Both the position numbers and the translations under genes were made by a program. DNA of 64,000 bases from Prostheceraeus crozeri (taxonomy: Eukaryota; Platyhelminthes; Polycladida; Euryleptidae), in the NCBI GenBank assembly GCA_907163375.1, contig CAJQUW010011539.1, positions 124,001 through 188,000 on the forward strand, written 5' to 3'. Position 1 is the first letter of the stretch; each line of letters begins with the position of its first letter. Of this stretch, positions 21,944 through 32,265 are shown in pieces. The notes beneath the pieces were generated by a model. It had not been told where the DNA came from. It saw nothing but the letters and a program-made list of their open reading frames with translations, and searched no databases.

Positions 21944-22774
21944 TTAAAAACAACAACATATTCCAGCTACACTTTTATAATCCTCTTCATTTAGAATCTT
22001 CTTTTCTAACAGTCTTTTTAATATAGCATGAATTTCATTGAAACTAGAATTATGTCCTTCTTTTATTGCAGATATTAAAATATTTAATCCATTTAGTAAT
22101 TCTTGGGGATCATCTGGTAAAAATATGGTTGTTTCTGTTTTCTGTTTTTCAGATAAACCTTTCCCTACTTTAACTCCCGTTGATAATAAATTTTCTAATT
22201 GTTTATAACGTCTAAGAGTTTTTACTGCACCAACTCTATCTAACATAGCTTTATATTTTATAAGATCATCTACAGCATAATTATTTAAATCTGCTCCTCT
22301 TAAAAGATTAACAAAATTTCTATCTAAATTAAAAGGAGATTTATCTGGTGAAAAAATTAAACCTCGAAAAGGTAGTGGGAATATTTCTTTTTGTCCGAGA
22401 TAAAATCTAGGTATTGTTTTTCCATCTATAAATGAAATAGAATGTTCAAATTGCATAGATTTTGGTAATTTCTTATTAATGTTTGATTCTAGTAATCCAT
22501 AGTCATCTAATATAGTTTTGTGCTCTGGATCTGTTATATCAATTTTTTTATCATTATTTGTACTTTCTTTTTCAAGAGTTTTAAATGGTTTTATAGTTTT
22601 TTCAAAATCAGTTTTTACTTGCTCGGTTTGCTGCATTTTTTCAAAGATATCAGATTGAATACCAGCTTTTATCATTCTATGTTGAAGATGATTTTCTTTC
22701 ATAATATTTCTTTGTTTTATTAACTCTTCTAATTGTTTTATTCTTTTAAAATTTTCAGCTCTAATTTCATCCAT
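21944..22774 (-). CDS. conserved Polinton structural-type protein (homologue of 48829-49722)
   Basis: The start is placed at 22774, where TTTAAAAATGG matches other gene starts and where the protein aligns with the element B homologue. An upstream ATG at 22840 would add 22 unconserved residues. The protein opens with a charged coiled coil (IKQLEELIKQRNIM), continues with a FEHSISFIDGKTIPRFYLG block, an FSPDKSPFNLDRNFVNLLRGADL helix region, and ends with FLPDDPQELLNGL and GHNSSFNEIHAILKRLL. The last block recurs in many invertebrate Polintons. The C-terminus differs from that of the B copy (it ends in Cys-rich ICCCF). Position in the capsid gene cluster suggests a virion component. The function is unknown. 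Confidence 0.75.
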   Translation of the reverse strand: MDEIRAENFKRIKQLEELIKQRNIMKENHLQHRMIKAGIQSDIFEKMQQTEQVKTDFEKTIKPFKTLEKESTNNDKKIDITDPEHKTILDDYGLLESNINKKLPKSMQFEHSISFIDGKTIPRFYLGQKEIFPLPFRGLIFSPDKSPFNLDRNFVNLLRGADLNNYAVDDLIKYKAMLDRVGAVKTLRRYKQLENLLSTGVKVGKGLSEKQKTETTIFLPDDPQELLNGLNILISAIKEGHNSSFNEIHAILKRLLEKKILNEEDYKSVAGICCCF

Positions 22775-23045
22775 TTTTAAAATATAATGTTTGAATTTTG
22801 TGGTAACATTGGAATACAGCAGAAACATTTTACTGAACAAATTATTTTTTTATTGCTTTGTTGTCTGACATCTTTTCATTTCAACTTTTCTCGTTTTAAT
22901 TTTTGTTTAATAAAGTTTTGTTTAATAAAGTTTTGCTTAAATTTTCGCTTAAAGATTTTAGCTCTTCTAAAAAAATTTTGTCATTTTCTTCATTAGAAAT
23001 GTTACCATCCTCTTTATTCTTATCATCAACTTTTTCGGACTGTAA

Positions 23046-23570
23046 TTAAAAGGTTTGATTTACTTCATTAGCTATTTGATCAAATTTTTCAATCTCATCT
23101 AACGTAATAACATTATCATCACATACTCTTTGAAAGTAGTAATGTAGTTTATCATAGACTTCTTTAATATGTAAATGCTTAGTTTTTAATGATTTTCGTT
23201 TCTTAGTTATTAAAGATTTATCTAACATTGTAACAAATGAAGTTGCAAAAACACCCGTACCTGTTAAAGCTGTAGCAACTACTGGAATTACTAAAACACC
23301 TGAAGATATAACAATTGTTAAAGCACCTAAACTTATTGTTAAGAATATGCCAATTCCTTGTGTTACATTCTTAACTTTAGTCCATCTCTTTCTTAGTTTT
23401 TTATAATGCTCTAATCTTAATAATAATTGAGATTCCTTATCTTTCAGATAACGTACTCTATCTTTGTGTTTTTCTTTATTCATTTTTTCAATGTCCATTA
23501 AAGTAGAACTACGTTCATATGATAACGAAGGATATATTCTTGCGGTTTCTTCCATTTTTGTTTCTTCCAT
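23046..23570 (-). CDS. conserved two-helix membrane protein of Polintons
   Basis: 174 residues. It has a YPSLSYE motif near the N-terminus, a charged helix (KDRVRYLKDKESQLLLRLEH), two hydrophobic segments with Gly/Ala (GIFLTISLGALTIVISSGVL and IPVVATALTGTGVFATS), a basic KKRKSLKTKH linker and a C-terminal helix ending in DNVITLDEIEKFDQIA. The same layout (YPxLP near the start, helical hairpin, then an EF-hand-like acidic end without a clear calcium loop) is frequent in invertebrate Polintons. It is the outermost gene of the element, and its 5' part is duplicated in the TIR. The protein probably sits in a membrane. Its role is unknown. Confidence 0.75.
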   Translation of the reverse strand: MEETKMEETARIYPSLSYERSSTLMDIEKMNKEKHKDRVRYLKDKESQLLLRLEHYKKLRKRWTKVKNVTQGIGIFLTISLGALTIVISSGVLVIPVVATALTGTGVFATSFVTMLDKSLITKKRKSLKTKHLHIKEVYDKLHYYFQRVCDDNVITLDEIEKFDQIANEVNQTF

Positions 23571-23801
23571 TTTTAAAGAAATATTTTGAATAAATATTTT
23601 GAATACAATCTTCTGGTATATTGAGACTACGTGATATTTTGAGACAACTTAAATTTTCGTCTGCCTAAATTTTCAAAATTCTTAGACCACGTGATATTTT
23701 GAGACAACTTAAATTTTCGCCCTTCGGCCACGTGAAATTTGAAATCTACCTAAATTTTTGAAATTTTGATTTTTTTGAAAATTTTGAAAACCCCCGCAAA
23801 A

Positions 23802-23876
23802 GTGTGACATGCGGCGCAAGCGAAGCGAAGCAAAGCGAAGCGAAGCGTCGCGCCGGATGTCACACTATATACTACT
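23802..23876 (-). repeat. right terminus of element A with terminal hairpin
   Basis: GTGTGACATGCGGCGC (23802-23817) pairs with GCGCCGGATGTCACAC (23850-23865) around a loop of repeated GCGAA units. The outer end reads ATATACTACT (23867-23876). Element B has the same plan, with a different hairpin and the matching end TATACTACT. Polinton TIRs conventionally start 5'-AG, which fits. Confidence 0.8.
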
Positions 23877-24229
23877 TATGTTGTTTTAACTGTTTAGTTA
23901 CGGAATAGTTAACTAAAAGAACTTGTTATGATCCAAATATAGCATTGTATATGAAAAAATGTGTCTGTTCAAAGTTACCCCGTTTTTGGAAAAAAATGTT
24001 TTCTATTAAGTAACCTTATCGATTTTTCATACTAGCAATAGTTAAGCTCTATAAACTGTCTAGATTGTGCAAAATACCAATTCTGCAGTTCATGGGTAGA
24101 AACCTTAGGGATCCGAATGATAAAAAATTTTAATCGTGTTTTTAACTGAAAAAAGCTTTCAAAGTTACCCCGTTTTACGGCAATACTTTTTATCTACGAT
24201 TACGTTCCGATTTGACTTATCAGGCGGAA

Positions 24230-24600
24230 AGACAGGTAAATTGTTTTGTTTAACGAAAATCCTTGAATCAGATTTTATTCTATTAGTTTTCTTGTATAAA
24301 TTCCCTTTCTTTAAAAACTGCACTTCTTTGCGCATCAAATTTTTAGCTTCAGCCTCAAAAAGCTTTAAATTTTTTTCTACTTGATCATCCATTTGAGGTG
24401 GCAAATGAACTGTATTTTTGTCAAAAGGTATTTTTAACTTCCGAACATAATCCGATCGATTGAAGCTGAAGCTAAAAATTTAATCCGCAAAGAAGTGCAG
24501 TTTTAAAGAAAGGGAATTTATACAAAAAAACTAATATATTACAATATGATTCAAGGACTTTCCTTAAACAAAGCAATTTACTTGTCTTGTCTTTCTTGTC
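24230..24600. repeat. inverted repeat of about 120 bp
   Basis: The segment around 24258-24360 (TTGAATCAG... to ...TTTTTAGCTTC) reappears inverted at about 24465-24570. The shared parts are GAAGCTGAAGCTAAAAATTT, AAGAAGTGCAGTTTT and AAAGAAAGGGAATTTATACA. The minus strand of the left arm is open for 79 codons, but nothing recognisable is coded. It is probably a fold-back copy of a repeat. Confidence 0.7.
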
Positions 24601-24929
24601 TTTACTTAGTACTATTTCAAGGACAGAAGACAATTTGAATGACAATAATACATACAAATATAGAGAAAAATCCAAAAATTCTACTATAGAAAATCAAGCG
24701 AATTGCTTGATTTGTAATAAATGTCGCAGCAGTGTTTAGATAGACTATCAAAAACTACAAAATTGAGGAAGTCATCCGGCTTACTTTCGTGCAAACATAA
24801 AAGATCATAAAGATAATATTAATAATTTATTTCCCTTACTTTCGCCAAACATCAAAAATTCGAACCATAAAAAATTCGAAAATTTCATTTCACTTCCACG
24901 ACCCTCAAAATCCACCCTACAGATGTTAA

Positions 24930-25260
24930 AACATCACGCTGATTCCAAATCTGGTCTCAGTTTTCTCATACGATGCTTTGTTTTCCCGCTATAGTCCAAA
25001 AACGAGATTTTATTTTTGCGAAAAAATCCTAAGTTCGTTTCGCGATTTTCAAAAATTTAACTTTTTGATTTAACACCTAAACCAAGAGAGACTTGGACAA
25101 ACGATGCTTTTCATTGCATTGGTCTCACTATCAGCTTTCAAACGAGCTATGGCACGACTTTCTACGATCACTCCCACCCAAGTTGGAAGTCTGACGGGGG
25201 GGTCAGCACTTTTTCTTCCGATTGACTTGGAATTCACCTTACCGATGTAAAATTGCACTT
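24930..25260 (+). repeat. dispersed repeat, copy 1
   Basis: ATTCCAAATCTGGTCTCAGT and, further on, AGCTTTCAAACGAGCTATGG and CACGACTTTCTACGATC recur in the same order at 58090-58310. The two copies are 33 kb apart and divergent. No coding signal is seen. The neighbouring 25260-25660 holds nothing recognisable. Confidence 0.7.
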
Positions 25261-25662
25261 AAAATCCGAATCTGCCCTCCGTTTGTCCATCTGGACACTC
25301 CTTCACCCCGAAATAGGACCTTTCTCATCCCAAAACATCCAAAACCTGCACTTTCTTAACCGGAGACGTGAACGACCAACACCTGGCAACCTCACAGGAG
25401 GGGAGGGGGTAGGGAACGGTTTCCTCCACTCGGACCCATCCTCCCCAACACATCCTTGGCCATGTTCTTCCTCTTTCCATAGGGGGGTGAGTCAGTATCG
25501 ATGACTCATCGCTGCACATTTGTCCTTCAATTTGTCACGGGCTTACTACTAATAGCAAACCTCTTGCTCACATTTTCACAGCACAATACAGAGAGTATGC
25601 ATGCTAAAGTTTGCGATATTTTTTTATTTCACTGATTGCTTTCTTTCTCATATGTCTCTCAT

Positions 25663-25666
<4 letters not shown>

Positions 25667-25721
<55 letters not shown>
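25667..25721. repeat. (TA)n microsatellite
   Basis: About 27 consecutive AT dinucleotides. Confidence 0.97.
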
Positions 25722-25723
<2 letters not shown>

Positions 25724-25734
25724 AGTGCACACCG

Positions 25735-27233
25735 GGTGTCCCAAGAAAGTGACGAAAACTAAACGCTTATAACTTCGTCAATTTCTGTTCGATTGAGCTG
25801 ACTTTTTGCATACAAATTTAAAGTTTTAGTCTCTCAAGTATGAAGCTTGAACCTTGCGTACCTTTAGAGAAAAACGGGTACAAGCTTGAATCTTGTGTAT
25901 TTGTGTATATTTCCAATGACAGAATTCAAGATAGCGGACATACTGATATGCGATTTCCATCCATCAATCGTGATCAGAGCACGGTTTCCCGCATACATAC
26001 ATTTTTTTCTAACCGCGTGATCAATCTTTACCGTACTATGATTTCTTAATCATGCTGGAGAAACGTGGTATGATCACGCCTGGTGAGGTGAGCTGGAAAT
26101 GATGAAGGTAATTGTGCATATAAAATCAAAACTAGAAGGGTACCTCAAACTGAATTAAAGCATATTTATTTATTTCTTACTCTAAAGTATTTTGTAGCTT
26201 TAATGTTTAGTATAGTATGTTATTATTTTTTCCAATTTAAATTTCTTGTTTTAGGAGAACATGGTGCAGCAGCCATAGCTGATGAGTCATTTTTCCATGA
26301 TTCACCGCAGAAGAAATGTGCTGAGAAGGTTGTCTCAGATGATGTTCGATACTCCACAATTTGGAGAGAGGGCTACGTAAGTGTCACAATTTGTCAATCA
26401 CGGCTTGTTAGCCCTATTTTTTATTAGTTGAAAATCTTATTTATCAAGAATATCTGGAGAAATTTCTAGGTAATATTGCTGAACCAAATTCATTATTCCC
26501 TCTCTATTGATGCTGTTGATAGGGAATATATTACATGTGGTGCAAAGTGATCAAAGGTCATCCACAAGTTATGTGAGCACAATTTCCATTCTGAAACTCC
26601 TCAATATAGAAGTCTTGATTCTTGACAATCTATGAACTGCCTCCAGAATGTCGATTTAGTTGGACAGTTCACCAAGGTGACTTTACATGTATTTGTTTAG
26701 TGAATAGATTCAGATAACTAATGTAAATGTTCCTGTGACCATTCCACATTCTGCATGTACAATATAATATGTGAATAAATAAATTCTAATTTTCTAATAC
26801 ATATTTTTAGGATGTGAAGTCCAAACAGTGGCACATGCCCTTGCTGAGCCTTAAATATATGAAATATATGCATCACCATGAGCTCCTCGAACTAATAAAT
26901 AAAAAGGTCACAAAAGCTATTCACCATTGATTAAACAAAACACCTAAAAATGAAAATGTACTTTGAAAATTCAATCGAATATAGTACGTAAATGAAGTAA
27001 TAAAAGTTCGAAACCTGAAATGTGATCAATCTATTACTACAGTGAAAATGAGGATATTACCTGATATCACATGATGAACTTGAGCACTTTTTATAGTGTG
27101 AAGCTTGCTTTATGCACATCTGTTGCAAGCATTCAAGTAGAAAACTTAGACACTCATAAACGTTTATCGTGTGCGAGAATTGGACGCGAATTATTTTCGT
27201 CAGATAGGGTGGACACTGGACACCCTGCATTTA
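25735..27233. mobile_element. possible mariner-like element remnant (terminal motifs only)
   Basis: CGGGTGTCC followed by a TGACGAAAA stretch at 25735-25762 is mirrored at 27190-27233 (TTTTCGTCAG then GGACACCCTG). Such ends are frequent in Tc1/mariner derivatives. No transposase frame is seen between them. The pairing is short, so this is tentative. Confidence 0.3.
26255..26376 (+). CDS. possible host exon (phase 1 in, phase 0 out)
   Basis: A pyrimidine-rich tract and TTTTAG precede 26255, and TAC|GTAAGT follows at 26377. The frame in between is open and encodes a hydrophilic segment (GEHGAAAIADESFFHD then KKCAEKVVSDDVRYST). It ends in phase 0, which is compatible with the next candidate exon at 27363. 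No domain is recognised in this piece. It lies inside the possible mariner remnant, which weakens the case. Confidence 0.3.
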
Positions 27234-27362
27234 TTTTGTATTACTGATGTAAAAATTTGAGAGCTTTCCGTTTTTTGCCTGCGTCGGATCAAAATTGAGA
27301 TGAATGGCATCAACATCGTCTATATTGGCATATCACTTAATTTCGCTATTGTTACTTTTCAG

Positions 27363-27575
27363 AAGAAACTAAACCGCGACTTCGACATATGTTTGGCGGA
27401 GAAAAGGCTCCGCAATGTTAATTGTAGGGGGATGAGGGAGATGGTAAGGGACATCCTCACCATCGCTTTCAGCCGTGGCTACATGGCGACGCACAGCATC
27501 ACGGGCAGGATCAGCAACGCCTTCCCCAATGCCCCCAAAAGGAGCCAATTTCACGGGACTTCCTCTCTGCTTTAG
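27363..27575 (+). CDS. possible last exon with BEN-domain-like C-terminus
   Basis: ACTTTTCAG precedes 27363. The frame is open in phase 0 and reads through MREMVRDILTIAFSRGYM and HSITGRISNAFPNAPK to a TAG at 27573-27575. The helix followed by S.TG+.SNA....P resembles the C-terminal part of BEN domains, which bind DNA in chromatin regulators. Only about 70 residues are present and the upstream half of a BEN domain is not seen in the window. A donor-like ACA|GTAAGT at 27576-27584 follows the stop, so this may instead be an internal exon in a dead gene. 27580-28080 holds nothing recognisable. Confidence 0.35.
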   Translation, partial: KKLNRDFDICLAEKRLRNVNCRGMREMVRDILTIAFSRGYMATHSITGRISNAFPNAPKRSQFHGTSSLL

Positions 27576-28103
27576 ACAGTAAGTAAATGTTGAATTAACT
27601 GGGTTAGCAACACTGGCGTGCACTTCTCTGATCAAATTCGGATACTAGGCGGAGCATTTGGTCCACCACGAGACTGAGGGTTCGCGCAAGAGGAGATTGA
27701 TTCTCGCAGTTCGGTCACGTGTTTGTCAACTGTATACAGTTGTGCTCATGTATGTTATATACGGCATGTATTGGTACCTGATCTATCTGTGACACTGTCA
27801 GTCGAATATTTGGGTATTCAGCCACATATCAAAATTACTAACCGGTGCACCACTAGCCTTGGCCCATCCCTGCTATAGATTGTATCAATGTAAATTGATT
27901 GACGCATAAAAATGATAGATTATGCATATTTACTCTAACAGTGACAATGTCAAAATGGATATCTTCTAGAAATCGTCTAGAAATGAATGTATCCATACGT
28001 CCATGAACATTACTGATATGACAAAACATGTCATGTGTCTGCAGATCTTAGATTTTACCATGGGCAAATGTATAGTGACTGGATGGCTGGATGGATGTTA
28101 CAA

Positions 28104-28232
28104 GCAAAGACTTTCGTTGCTATGTCTTTAAATTTGTTATTCGCTCTTTATTGCTTGTGCTATATTTTTCTACCGTGGTATTCCTTTGAATTCGAATCAC
28201 ATATTGTGATGTCAAATAGTGTTTATTTGGTG
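28104..28232 (+). repeat. direct repeat flanking the LINE fragment, copy 1
   Basis: ACAAGCAAAGACTTTCGTTG and the following 120 bp (ending ATTGTGATGTCAAATAGTGT) recur at 29327-29460 with about 85% identity by eye. The two copies bracket the LINE-like fragment. They may be parts of the same repeat family or a local duplication. Confidence 0.75.
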
Positions 28233-28319
28233 AGAGAGAGAGAGAGTGTGCGTTTTATATTTGGAATGGCAATCAAATTAAATACACGATTTTACATTTC
28301 AGATTATAAAAGTGACTAA

Positions 28320-28960
28320 GGTATAAATCATTCAAGGTGAATACTGTTGAGATACATCGAGACAAACAACTGAAACTGGCGCTGCCTTCAGGAATTTTTG
28401 ATATTTCAACATAGTACTGACTGCTTCTTTCGTAACGATGGGGGATGAACTCATGGAGAGGATAGCTTGTCATGCTTTCAGCAGATTTGTAAAGTTTGCA
28501 GGCAAGCCTCATGCGACGGTTGTTGATGTCCTCAAATACATCACAGTTGCACTCTCGTTCGTGAATAATACGATGACATCGTTTATAAAAATGTTGAAGA
28601 CGGTCCTCTAGATGAAAAGGCAAGCACACAAAAACGGAAAATGATGCTTTTACAGGTATTCTCTAAAGTTCTTAGTGAAACAATTGGTCTAAGGACTCGA
28701 AGAGCGTATAGACAAGAGTTGCACTTCTTCAAAGTTATATTTATGTGCTGATCCTACTTTAAGTTCGAGGAGAACGCAACACCAAGTAGTTTCAGGCTAT
28801 CAACTATTTGCACTTGTGGTAGTAAGTCTAAATCGAGGTTGATTAAGCAGTTTTTCTTTGGTATTATCATCAGCTTTGACTTCTTGACATTCAAATACAA
28901 ATTCTTGGTGTGCCTTTTATGAAGAGCAAATATAATCGATGGATCTAGTGAATCAGATAA
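28320..28960 (-). pseudogene. non-LTR (LINE) reverse transcriptase C-terminal fragment
   Basis: Minus-strand frames between 28960 and 28320 carry the tail of a LINE RT. There is a LNVKKSKLMIIPKK block, an IVDSLKLLGVAFSSNL block, and then a RLQHFYKRCHRIIHE helix with a RRMRLACKLYKSAE motif. These are the N.KKT..M, KxLGV..D..L and RI..L..R..R.I elements after the catalytic palm of CR1/RTE-type elements. The YADD box is not present, and frames change several times (for example near 28690). It is a dead 3' fragment. Confidence 0.6.
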
Positions 28961-29326
28961 ATGTAATTATTGAGGACATTTGCTTGTACATGTATATTAT
29001 GTGTGTTCTCATAATCAGAATATTCAGATAGATGCTCAATTTTAGCATTTTTTCTAGTCAAAAGATTATTATATGCGTTACAGTTATCTAGTCATTGCAG
29101 ATCATCTTTCACAAGTTATTTTGTACAGACTCGATAGAATAATTTTGACACAGTCTTCGCGAACGTTGTTGCAAGTTCCTCATTTATTGCGCCTGCAAGA
29201 AGTCTCCCAAGAAATTGAATTTTTGATAATTCATTACTTAACAAAATTGTGCAAAACAGGGGCTTGGAAATTATCGCATTGTCATGATAAAGTTATCTTA
29301 GAAGAATCACTTGCATTTAATTAATG

Positions 29327-29460
29327 TCACAAGCAAGGACTTTCGCTGGTGTGTCTTCAAATCTGTATTTCGTTCTTTATTGCTTGTGCTATGTTTTTTT
29401 ACCTTGATATTCATTTGAAATGAATCACAGATTGTGATGTCAAATAGTGTTGATTTGGCA
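29327..29460 (+). repeat. direct repeat flanking the LINE fragment, copy 2
   Basis: This matches 28104-28232 (ACAAGCAAGGACTTTCGCTG to ATTGTGATGTCAAATAGTGT). The rest of 29460-29740 holds nothing recognisable. Confidence 0.75.
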
Positions 29461-29749
29461 TGCCTAAAGAAGAGCAAATAAATTTTGCTCTAACGTGTGG
29501 AGTTTTTTTATCTTTATTGTTAATTTATGGATGTTATTGATTTTAATGGGGTTGAATGATGCTTGTACAGTATATCAGTCGAGAGTCTTTCGACATTCTT
29601 AATGAAATTTTAAGAAATGTCAATAGATCAACTTAAATTGTCCAATAATCCCATAGGAAATTCGAAAGGACAGTTCATAGAAATTCCTTAAAAGAATCCA
29701 TCGGAATTATGTCTAATCATTCCACTTGAAATTTGCAATGGAAAGTTGC

Positions 29750-29940
29750 TCTGTGCGTTCCAGGCGTCCTTTGATACAGTCCTTCCAGCGACTCCTTGGC
29801 CGTCCCCTTCTTCTCATCATCGTGTCATCCATCTCTTCTTCTGTGTGTTCCAGGTCTCTCTTGATACAGTCCTTCCAGCGATTCCCTTCTTCTCGTCGTC
29901 GTGTCATCCATCTCTTCTTCTGTGTGTTCCAGAGAGAAAA
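29750..29940 (-). repeat. tandem repeat (about 80-90 bp, two copies) coding a GRPRSRW-type tail
   Basis: GATACAGTCCTTCCAGCGA followed by a CATCCATCTCTTCTTCTGTG stretch occurs twice. On the minus strand it codes RRRGRPRSRWKDCIK and LEHTEEEMDD repeats. The GRPxxRW motif is common near the C-terminus of LINE ORF2 proteins. The repeat has been joined in frame to the PLE RT next to it. Confidence 0.75.
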
Positions 29941-31420
29941 TGCCACCAGTGGCGAATTGAAGTAATTTTTTGAAGGTGTCCTTACTGTACGGTGGTTTTG
30001 TGTTATTGGAACTATACACCTTATCACATGCTAGATCAATGACTTCTTTGAGAGGGACGTTAGTAAATAGACTAACAACATCAAAGCTGATGAGTTTCGA
30101 ATCCGATGAGAATTTGTAGCTAGCGAGTTTGTCTAGCAAATCAGCGTTATTTTGTATTGAGTACTCCGTAGGAATTATAGGAGTAATGTACTGGTTTAGG
30201 TACTTGGCAAGGTTATATTCGGCCGTACCATAACTGGCAACAATAGGTCTAAGAGGTACATTATTTTTATGTACCTTGGCAGAGCCGTAAAGTTTGCCAC
30301 TACAAGACCCACTAGGAGTAATTTTAGTGAACATTTGGGAGTCCACGTAAGGTTTCACATATTTGTTCAAAAAGTATTTTAGTTTATTCTGTTGTTTTAT
30401 AACAGGGTGATCGAGCATCAATTCATTTTGGTTGTGTGGGATAGCAGTAAATTTGGTAGTATCTTCAATGATAGCATTGAGCTTGTTTACATATTCATCA
30501 GCATCTAGAATAGCTATACCATCACCTTTGTCCAATGGGACAGCTTTGATGTCTTTATTTAGTTTAAGGGACTTCACTACATCTTGGTTATGTTTGGCTT
30601 GTGGCGTCTTGGTAACGTTAAACATGCGCTTATTGTAATTTTGTAACGCAAGTTTCACCTCATTGCAATCTCTCTTAGAGATTTTATTTTTCAGGCGCTC
30701 CACCACTTTTTCCAACGCGCAAGTCAGATGTTCGTTTCCATTGCCGTTAGGACTGCTAGGCTGTTTGAGCCCTGTCTTAAAAATTTCATTTTGGTCATGC
30801 GTGAGGGTCACCTTGCTCAAGTTGTGTACCGTACCGTTGCGGGTACTTAACTTGTTTTCTACATATAACTTGAGAAACTTTTTTTGATGGGTTTCTGAAA
30901 TGGATTTTAAAAGGTTTTGATTTTCTCTGGTAAACAACTTTATGAAAATCATTTGGTCCAAGTAATTCAACTTAGAGAAAATAGTTTCTCGAATCTTAGC
31001 CAACTTACTACGGAGGTGCTTGACCTTAGATTTGTGTTGTGAAATTAGCCTCGAAATCTTACGTAATTGGCGATCATGAATAATGTCACGGTTCAATAGG
31101 TTATTCTTGTCTTTGAGGCTTAAAAATTTGGGAATCAAGCCATATTTTGAGCATTTGGACAGGAATGTGATATCACATTGTAGTTTTATGATTTTGTGGT
31201 TGAGCTTTTCGAATTCACGACTAGCATTGAGTCCGATGTTGTATTTGGTCTTTAACTTATGAAAGAGGGTTACAATATTTGTAATCCTGAGTAACCAAAT
31301 AACAGCAGCTAACATATTGATAGAGGTAAAAACATCTTGTGAGTTCAACTCGTGCACTTGTACGTTACCAGCTGACAAAGATACTGGTTTGATCGTAATG
31401 GGATTAAAACAAAAGTACAT
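29940..31420 (-). pseudogene. Penelope-like reverse transcriptase, truncated after motif A
   Basis: The minus frame from 31420 has a long Lys-rich helical N-terminus (about residues 50-200) and then RT blocks: KAVPLDKGDGIAILDADEYV, a GKLYGSAKVHKNNVPLRPIV block and motif A FDVVSLFTNVPL (about residue 450). The frame then runs into the GRPRSRW tandem repeat, with no motif C (YxDD) and no GIY-YIG domain. PLE RTs have these blocks in this order, so the 3' half is missing. The frame itself is open for 531 codons including 32 from the repeat, an unusually long open frame for a dead fragment. It is of a different subfamily from the PLE at 32.2-34.7 kb. Confidence 0.75.
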
Positions 31421-31499
31421 GTATTACATCAAAACTTCTTGTTGCAATCTTTCGAGTTGTATTGTCTTTCCTATCATTGTTTTCACCTCTTTTTGCTTA

Positions 31500-31522
31500 A
31501 ATATATATATATATATATACGT
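31500..31522. repeat. short (TA)n tract
   Basis: ATATAT run upstream of the PLE RT. 31530-32220 has no recognisable feature. Confidence 0.85.
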
Positions 31523-32229
31523 GTATATATAAACCACACTTCATATAAACATTCTAGCAGATATTTCATAACAACAGATTGACCTTAGATGTACGGTCTT
31601 ATCGTCACTATTCTACGTCACCAGGCCCATTGTGTCCTAGAGCGACCAACACCGAATGTAGAAATATGTCGACATCGCGCGGAAAAAGGCTGTCCATTTT
31701 TCAAATAGGCTCATTTATGGAAATGTGTAGTTGTAGACTTTGTAGAAATTGTCACATACACTAAAATATAAACTTAAAAATGATTCACTATAATCCTTCA
31801 TGATGCGTTTAAAATACGATGCGAGAGGCAAGGTTTAAGATGTGAAACAGTATCGCCGATCAGAGACGTAGACCGGCAAATTAATAGGTGGCGGATGATA
31901 ATGGAACATAACACATGGGCTGGCTTTCCAGATTGTTCTCTGAGTCATCAATCGCTGTCTCCTACTGTCATTCTATCTTCAGCACATTCTGAGTTATCTT
32001 TTGACTGATCTCTTTAACATGTATCTTGTTTACTTTGTGCACCTTTATTATTCACAAACGCGCCATAAACGAGTTTTCTCGGCAAAAATTACGATGGGCG
32101 CACATATGTGGTTGCTACTATTCAAATGTTTGTCATATTGCAAATGATGATCATCAATTAATAATTGCCTCATGACGAATTGAAAATATGCCACAATAAG
32201 TTACGGAGAAATGTTTTTCCAAAAAGTCA

Positions 32230-32265
32230 CGACGTTTCGGAAGACACTGCTTCCCTTCTCAAGTG
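32230..32265 (-). ncRNA. degenerate hammerhead-like motif at the PLE 3' end
   Basis: On the minus strand CTTGAGA replaces the CTGATGA core. It is followed by a GAAG...CTTC stem and CCGAAACGTCGTGAC, which keeps the GAAA and GUC elements. It overlaps the end of the endonuclease gene. The core is mutated, so it is probably inactive. Confidence 0.35.

Larger units (their letters stand above)
14606..23876. mobile_element. Polinton/Maverick fragment (element A), right end preserved
   Basis: It contains the 5' end of the coiled-coil gene, two ORFs of uncertain role, PolB, a conserved small ORF, a packaging ATPase, a penton-like protein, two further conserved proteins and a GC-rich terminal hairpin ending ...ATATACTACT. 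The same order of ATPase, penton, 298-aa and membrane-protein genes is seen in element B. The left part (integrase, protease, capsid) is missing, cut at about 14606 next to a PLE fragment. The right end would be followed by target site TATGTT (23877-23882), but no matching left copy was found. Confidence 0.88.

Noticed and set aside
22787..22996. Plus-strand hydrophobic ORF
   Set aside because: Shadow of an AT-rich intergenic region between two minus-strand genes.
23877..24150. Possible left partner for the element A target duplication (TATGTT)
   Set aside because: No AGTAGTATATAG end preceded by TATGTT was found at 9-15 kb, so no target duplication is claimed for A.
25253..25519. Overlapping ORFs in GC-richer sequence
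   Set aside because: Both strands are open and no domain is recognised. Taken as repeat DNA.
29073..29324. 83-aa plus ORF
   Set aside because: No domain and no splice signals. It lies between repeats.
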